Below are positions 60,581 through 64,000 of a stretch of DNA of 64,000 nucleotides, in pieces (the first letter of the stretch is position 1; each line of letters starts with the position of its first letter). The stretch covers positions 1 to 64,000 of the forward strand of contig CANGEV010000013.1 in assembly GCA_947452995.1 (NCBI GenBank), read 5' to 3'. Under the pieces are notes generated by a model, which made no database searches, was not told the DNA's origin, and saw nothing but the letters and a program-made list of their open reading frames with translations. The DNA comes from Chitinophagales bacterium (lineage in GTDB: Bacteria > Bacteroidota > Bacteroidia > Chitinophagales > CAIODY01). Made by a program: the position numbers and the translations under genes.

Positions 60581-63016
60581 TTAACGTTTAAACATCGGTT
60601 CTAAAATTGCCTGTTCACGTTCTGTCCACTTCGTTGCATGATAAACAGATTCAATATAGGTACGTCCTTCTGTTGTTTCCAAATAATGCTTCAGTACTGC
60701 ATCCACAGGACCGCTCAAGCGCGTATTAAACGAACATTTGGCATCCAACAGATAAAGGAAATAATCAGCATCAAATACATGCAGACGCTTCAATGCTTCT
60801 GCTGCATTTCTTCTTGTTTGAAATTCATGAGCCGGGGAACAAAGACTGATCAAGGTATCACGGCACGCTGGGAATTCTTTTTCATTTGCAGCCAAACGCT
60901 CTAGCACTTTAATACGCAAACTATTCCCTACCCCACAAACACCTTCCTTACGGAGTTCTTGTAATACCTTTATAGTAGAATGCACATTTTCAACTTCCTG
61001 CAAACGATCTAGGGCAACACTTATTACAACATAGGAAGAGTCCTTGCACATCGATTCAATTAAATCGATATTCTTCATAAGCGAAGGTCCGCTTAAATCA
61101 ATATTTCGTATAGCTGCTTGACGAACTTCGCTGTATTGATCATGCATATAAAATGCTAAAGCTTCATTTGTCGCACGACTTGTATCCCCTTTCAACTGAT
61201 TCATGATTTCTACTTTCACCGCATGGAAATGCTCGGCCTTTAACTGTGCCAAATAAGTAGCTCGTTTGAAAGATAAAGACGTGCTGCGCAAAGCAACAAC
61301 CGCGTCATAACGATCGATCATATGCTGAGCCAACATTACTTGTAAAAGCCATTCTTCATCAGTATTGTGAATGATTGTCTTCTTTAAAATGTAAGAGCCT
61401 GGATCAAATAAAACGAAGGACACTTGTTTGTTTTTCAGATTAGGAATCTCAAATATTTCACGTGCTTCATCAATCCATACTATAACGGAGTCGTAGCTCT
61501 TATCAGCATACACCACTTCAACATCAATTGGCATTTTAAATAAACCTACTCCGTCTTTGAGTTCCTGTTTTTGTTCGACAGTAACTTGCGTTGTATAACG
61601 GCCATCGAGCTGCACCATTTGCTTGTGACTCACTTCATATTTAGGTTCGCCACCATTATAAAGCCACTCATTGAAAAACCAATCAGGCACAATACCTAAA
61701 GTATCTTGAAAGGCTTGATACAAATCGTTCGTTTCAACATTACTATACGGATGATGCGCGAGATAATAATGAATGACACGTTTCCACGACTCTTCTCCGT
61801 AAACATAATTCAGCATATCAATTACAGCAGAACCCTTTTGATAAATGCGTGCAGTACCAGGACTAGGATGCACAACCGGTAGCTGATTATTTTCTGCAAG
61901 TGAAAGTGCGGCACGATGCTCGTTACGACGATTCCATTCATAATAATCCCGTCCGTATAATTGACGGGTGAAAATTTTTGGATAATAGGTTGCATAACTT
62001 TCCTGCAACCAAATTTGCTTCCAACTCCGACCAGTTACATAATCCCCAAACCACTGATGGGTTAGTTCGTGTGCATCCACACCGATATAGGTATTATCAA
62101 TGGCACCCCGCGCATCATTTTGTATAAAGTCGCCAAATATCGTCGCAGTAGTATTTTCCATCGCACCATACATAAAATCCTGCACAGGTATCTGACTATA
62201 ACTTTCCCATGGATAATGCATACCTGTTTGTTCTTCCATAAAATCGATAGCTTCGGTCGCATATTGATAGGTAGGCTTCACACGATCCGCTTGATCAGGA
62301 TAATAATACAAATGCACTGGCACACCTGATTTGGTATAGCGATGTTCGATTTTATATTCTCCAATACCCAACATAATTAAATAGGTACTATGGGGATGTT
62401 GCATGCGATAGTGCCAATGTCTCATTCCCGATTTATCTGTTTTAGCAGAGAGTAATGTACCATTTGATAATACTTCATAGGCTGCTGGAAAATGAATGAT
62501 CGTCTCCGTTATCATCTTATCGTTGAGGCCATCATACATCGGTATCCAATGGCGATTGTCTTCACCTTCACCTTGCGTCCAAATCTGCTTACGCCCACCC
62601 TGCTTAGGTTTCCAGCCGATGAAATAAATTCCTTTGCGTGGCGTGCAATGATATTGAATGAAGATAGAGTCTTTACAGCCCACACGAAGTTTCGCAGGGA
62701 ATTGCAATACAATGCCTGTTGCGGAGGCGATGTATGGTAGTGCCTTGCCATGATACAACACCTTTTCATACTGCATATCTATCCCATGAAGAAACAGCGT
62801 ATCTGTTGCTTGTAAGGTTGTAAAATAGTGTGTCACCTCACCATTGACAATGCCTTCTGCCAATTGAAACGACACTTCGAGTTTTAGTCGTGTAAAATCT
62901 ACTGGATGTGCATAGGGTTCGCCAATGGTAGTTTGGATGAATGATTGTGCGTAAGTAGTAGAAGTTGCCAATGCCAAAAAAGCAACAACGAGGATTCGGT
63001 GTAGGTACGTTTGCAT
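60581..63016 (-). CDS. M1-family aminopeptidase
   Basis: The 811-residue protein has a signal peptide (ILVVAFLALATSTTYAQ), then the M1 beta-sandwich, the GAMEN motif (YGAMENTTATIF) and the zinc site HELTH at 316-320 (VDAHELTHQWFGDYV) with the third Glu in WLQESYATYY. The last 250 residues are helical with HEAT-like repeats. It removes N-terminal residues from peptides in the periplasm or at the surface. A TATCTTTA box is 4 bases before the ATG. Confidence 0.94.
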   Translation of the reverse strand: MQTYLHRILVVAFLALATSTTYAQSFIQTTIGEPYAHPVDFTRLKLEVSFQLAEGIVNGEVTHYFTTLQATDTLFLHGIDMQYEKVLYHGKALPYIASATGIVLQFPAKLRVGCKDSIFIQYHCTPRKGIYFIGWKPKQGGRKQIWTQGEGEDNRHWIPMYDGLNDKMITETIIHFPAAYEVLSNGTLLSAKTDKSGMRHWHYRMQHPHSTYLIMLGIGEYKIEHRYTKSGVPVHLYYYPDQADRVKPTYQYATEAIDFMEEQTGMHYPWESYSQIPVQDFMYGAMENTTATIFGDFIQNDARGAIDNTYIGVDAHELTHQWFGDYVTGRSWKQIWLQESYATYYPKIFTRQLYGRDYYEWNRRNEHRAALSLAENNQLPVVHPSPGTARIYQKGSAVIDMLNYVYGEESWKRVIHYYLAHHPYSNVETNDLYQAFQDTLGIVPDWFFNEWLYNGGEPKYEVSHKQMVQLDGRYTTQVTVEQKQELKDGVGLFKMPIDVEVVYADKSYDSVIVWIDEAREIFEIPNLKNKQVSFVLFDPGSYILKKTIIHNTDEEWLLQVMLAQHMIDRYDAVVALRSTSLSFKRATYLAQLKAEHFHAVKVEIMNQLKGDTSRATNEALAFYMHDQYSEVRQAAIRNIDLSGPSLMKNIDLIESMCKDSSYVVISVALDRLQEVENVHSTIKVLQELRKEGVCGVGNSLRIKVLERLAANEKEFPACRDTLISLCSPAHEFQTRRNAAEALKRLHVFDADYFLYLLDAKCSFNTRLSGPVDAVLKHYLETTEGRTYIESVYHATKWTEREQAILEPMFKR

Positions 63017-63020
63017 CTCT

Positions 63021-63035
63021 TAAAGATAATAAGCT
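63021..63035 (-). promoter_or_regulatory. -7-like element before the M1 aminopeptidase gene
   Basis: The 15 bases AGCTTATTATCTTTA are identical to those before neuB (25961-25975). The -7-like TATCTTTA is followed by 4 bases and the ATG at 63016. Confidence 0.4.
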
Positions 63036-63042
63036 AGTGGAA

Positions 63043-64000
63043 TTAATTAAGCTTGAAGACCTGAGATTTAAATTGAAGTTTTTTGTTGCGGTCGAAAATC
63101 AGCACACAATATACCCCGCTTTGAAATTCACTTAAATCAATATTCAAGGTAGGTTCATTCAAGCGGCCACTCAGAACGACATTTCCAACAACATCCTGCA
63201 CCACATAATACCACGCATGCTTGTCACATTCTACTCGAATTTTTCCGTTGGTTAGATTTGGAAATAGGCGACAACTCTGCGGTTCATTCAAGCGGTTTAT
63301 TTCAGTGGAGATGCTATAAACCGATGATGTATCAATACAATGATGAAGCGTATCCTGAATAATCAGAAAATAAGGGTGAGCAGAATTTACGATTGCATTA
63401 TAGTGTAGCGTATCATTTGTACTTAATACAATACCACTTACTGCATCTTGCCATTGATAGGTACAAAAGGCTTGCAAATTAGTTATTGCGAAACTAGAAT
63501 ATCGATAAATAATTGTATCTCTGGGCGATAGGGCGACTTGGTAAACAGTGGTAACAATTGAATCACAGCCAAAAGTATTGCGTAATGTATCACTATAATT
63601 ATTTATTGGAGCACCAAAGCAAACATATTCTTGAATTTGCAATCCCATAGCTGAATCAACTTTCAAATTAATCGTGATAAGCGAATCACAGCCCCATTTA
63701 GAATATAAAGTATCGAAATAAACACCGGCATACGTATAGTTTTTTGAATGATAGACAAAACTATTACCAGCGCAAATCCGTGCATTTATAGATGTATTCG
63801 TGTGTGGATGAATAGTCAAATTGGTAATTACAATTGAATCACAACCCAGATAGCTAGAAAGCGTATCATGATAAATGCCCGTCTGCGTATAATAATGTTG
63901 CCCTACTATGACATAAGCTCCATTACATAAATCGATTACTTGACTAACAATTTGCGGTACAGCATTCACGAAAAGTTGTAAGGTCAGAAAAGAATCACAA
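63043..64000 (-). CDS. Type IX-secreted surface protein with GCDS repeats and sorting domain (partial)
   Basis: The frame is open to the right edge, so the start is outside the window; a GTG at 63969 is only internal. The visible 319 residues hold three to four repeats of about 45-50 residues with the pattern CxGxxxxYxxxxYxxxGxYxDTLxxxxGCDSxxxxxLxV. A type A T9SS C-terminal sorting domain ends the protein (LFPNLTNGKIRVECDKHAWY, GRLNEPTLNIDLSEFQSGVY, ending KSQVFKLN). It is probably exported by T9SS and surface bound; a role as an adhesin or an enzyme with repeats cannot be decided. Confidence 0.88.
   Translation of the reverse strand, partial: CDSFLTLQLFVNAVPQIVSQVIDLCNGAYVIVGQHYYTQTGIYHDTLSSYLGCDSIVITNLTIHPHTNTSINARICAGNSFVYHSKNYTYAGVYFDTLYSKWGCDSLITINLKVDSAMGLQIQEYVCFGAPINNYSDTLRNTFGCDSIVTTVYQVALSPRDTIIYRYSSFAITNLQAFCTYQWQDAVSGIVLSTNDTLHYNAIVNSAHPYFLIIQDTLHHCIDTSSVYSISTEINRLNEPQSCRLFPNLTNGKIRVECDKHAWYYVVQDVVGNVVLSGRLNEPTLNIDLSEFQSGVYCVLIFDRNKKLQFKSQVFKLN

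Noticed and set aside
1-64000. tRNA or rRNA genes, prophage, classical defence systems
   Set aside because: I saw no cloverleaf with CCA-end pattern, no rRNA sequence, no phage structural genes, and no restriction, Cas or Abi genes other than the HigBA-type pair.

Overview
The window is a chromosomal segment of a member of the Bacteroidota, most likely of the Chitinophagales/Sphingobacteriales type. Evidence: two PorP/SprF proteins, a PorE-like TPR/PD40/OmpA protein, a type A T9SS sorting domain, GldC, the Bacteroidota-restricted families DUF4290, DUF4292 and DUF5606, very weak Shine-Dalgarno signals, and many promoters with the Bacteroidota -7 element TAnnTTTG. Most genes are housekeeping and tightly packed; three convergent pairs even share the bases of their stop codons.

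Layout. 1-144: right end of an IS3-type insertion sequence. 145-5470: secreted lectin-like protein, prfA, beta-propeller-like protein, grpE-dnaJ, mscL. 5506-8893: acyltransferase, then a roughly 2.3 kb AT-rich islet (two orphan membrane/secreted proteins and a HigBA-type toxin-antitoxin pair) bracketed by 40-bp direct repeats. 8966-19000: SAM-dependent enzyme, DUF5606, two metallopeptidases, PorP/SprF, a beta-lactamase-fold/rhodanese protein, priA. 19097-26000: cytochrome c assembly protein, DUF2520 protein, and a neuB-neuC-oxidoreductase-coaD operon for a sialic-acid-like sugar. 26172-35613: clpB, a metallophosphoesterase/glycosyltransferase/beta-glucosidase operon, a lipoprotein, carB. 35732-51350: mfd, then paaG-like/envC-like/gldC, plsX-rpmF-yceD, rodA, aspS, DUF4290, murA, lptC and DUF4292. 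51409-64000: PorE-like/PorP operon, M32 carboxypeptidase, MMPL transporter, Ig-like lipoprotein, M1 aminopeptidase, and a T9SS cargo protein running off the right edge.

Themes. Envelope building is prominent: murA, rodA and the EnvC-like protein (wall), lptC and the LpxH-like enzyme (LPS), plsX (phospholipid), NeuB/NeuC (surface sugar). T9SS parts (PorP twice, PorE-like) occur with a likely T9SS cargo.

The most unusual signal is non-coding: degenerate arrays with a strict 7-base period (units such as GTGAATA, GGGAAAA, GGTTAAA, ATTGAGA), often joined to a CCCGA/TCGGG hairpin. They sit on or against the stop codons of at least five genes, and seem to have replaced the C-terminal tail of MscL. 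Because 7 and 3 share no factor, such arrays place a stop in every reading frame. Other leads are a perfect 32-bp palindrome in the islet, a structured segment between rpmF and plsX, a set of apparently leaderless genes, and a MurA with Asp in place of the catalytic Cys.
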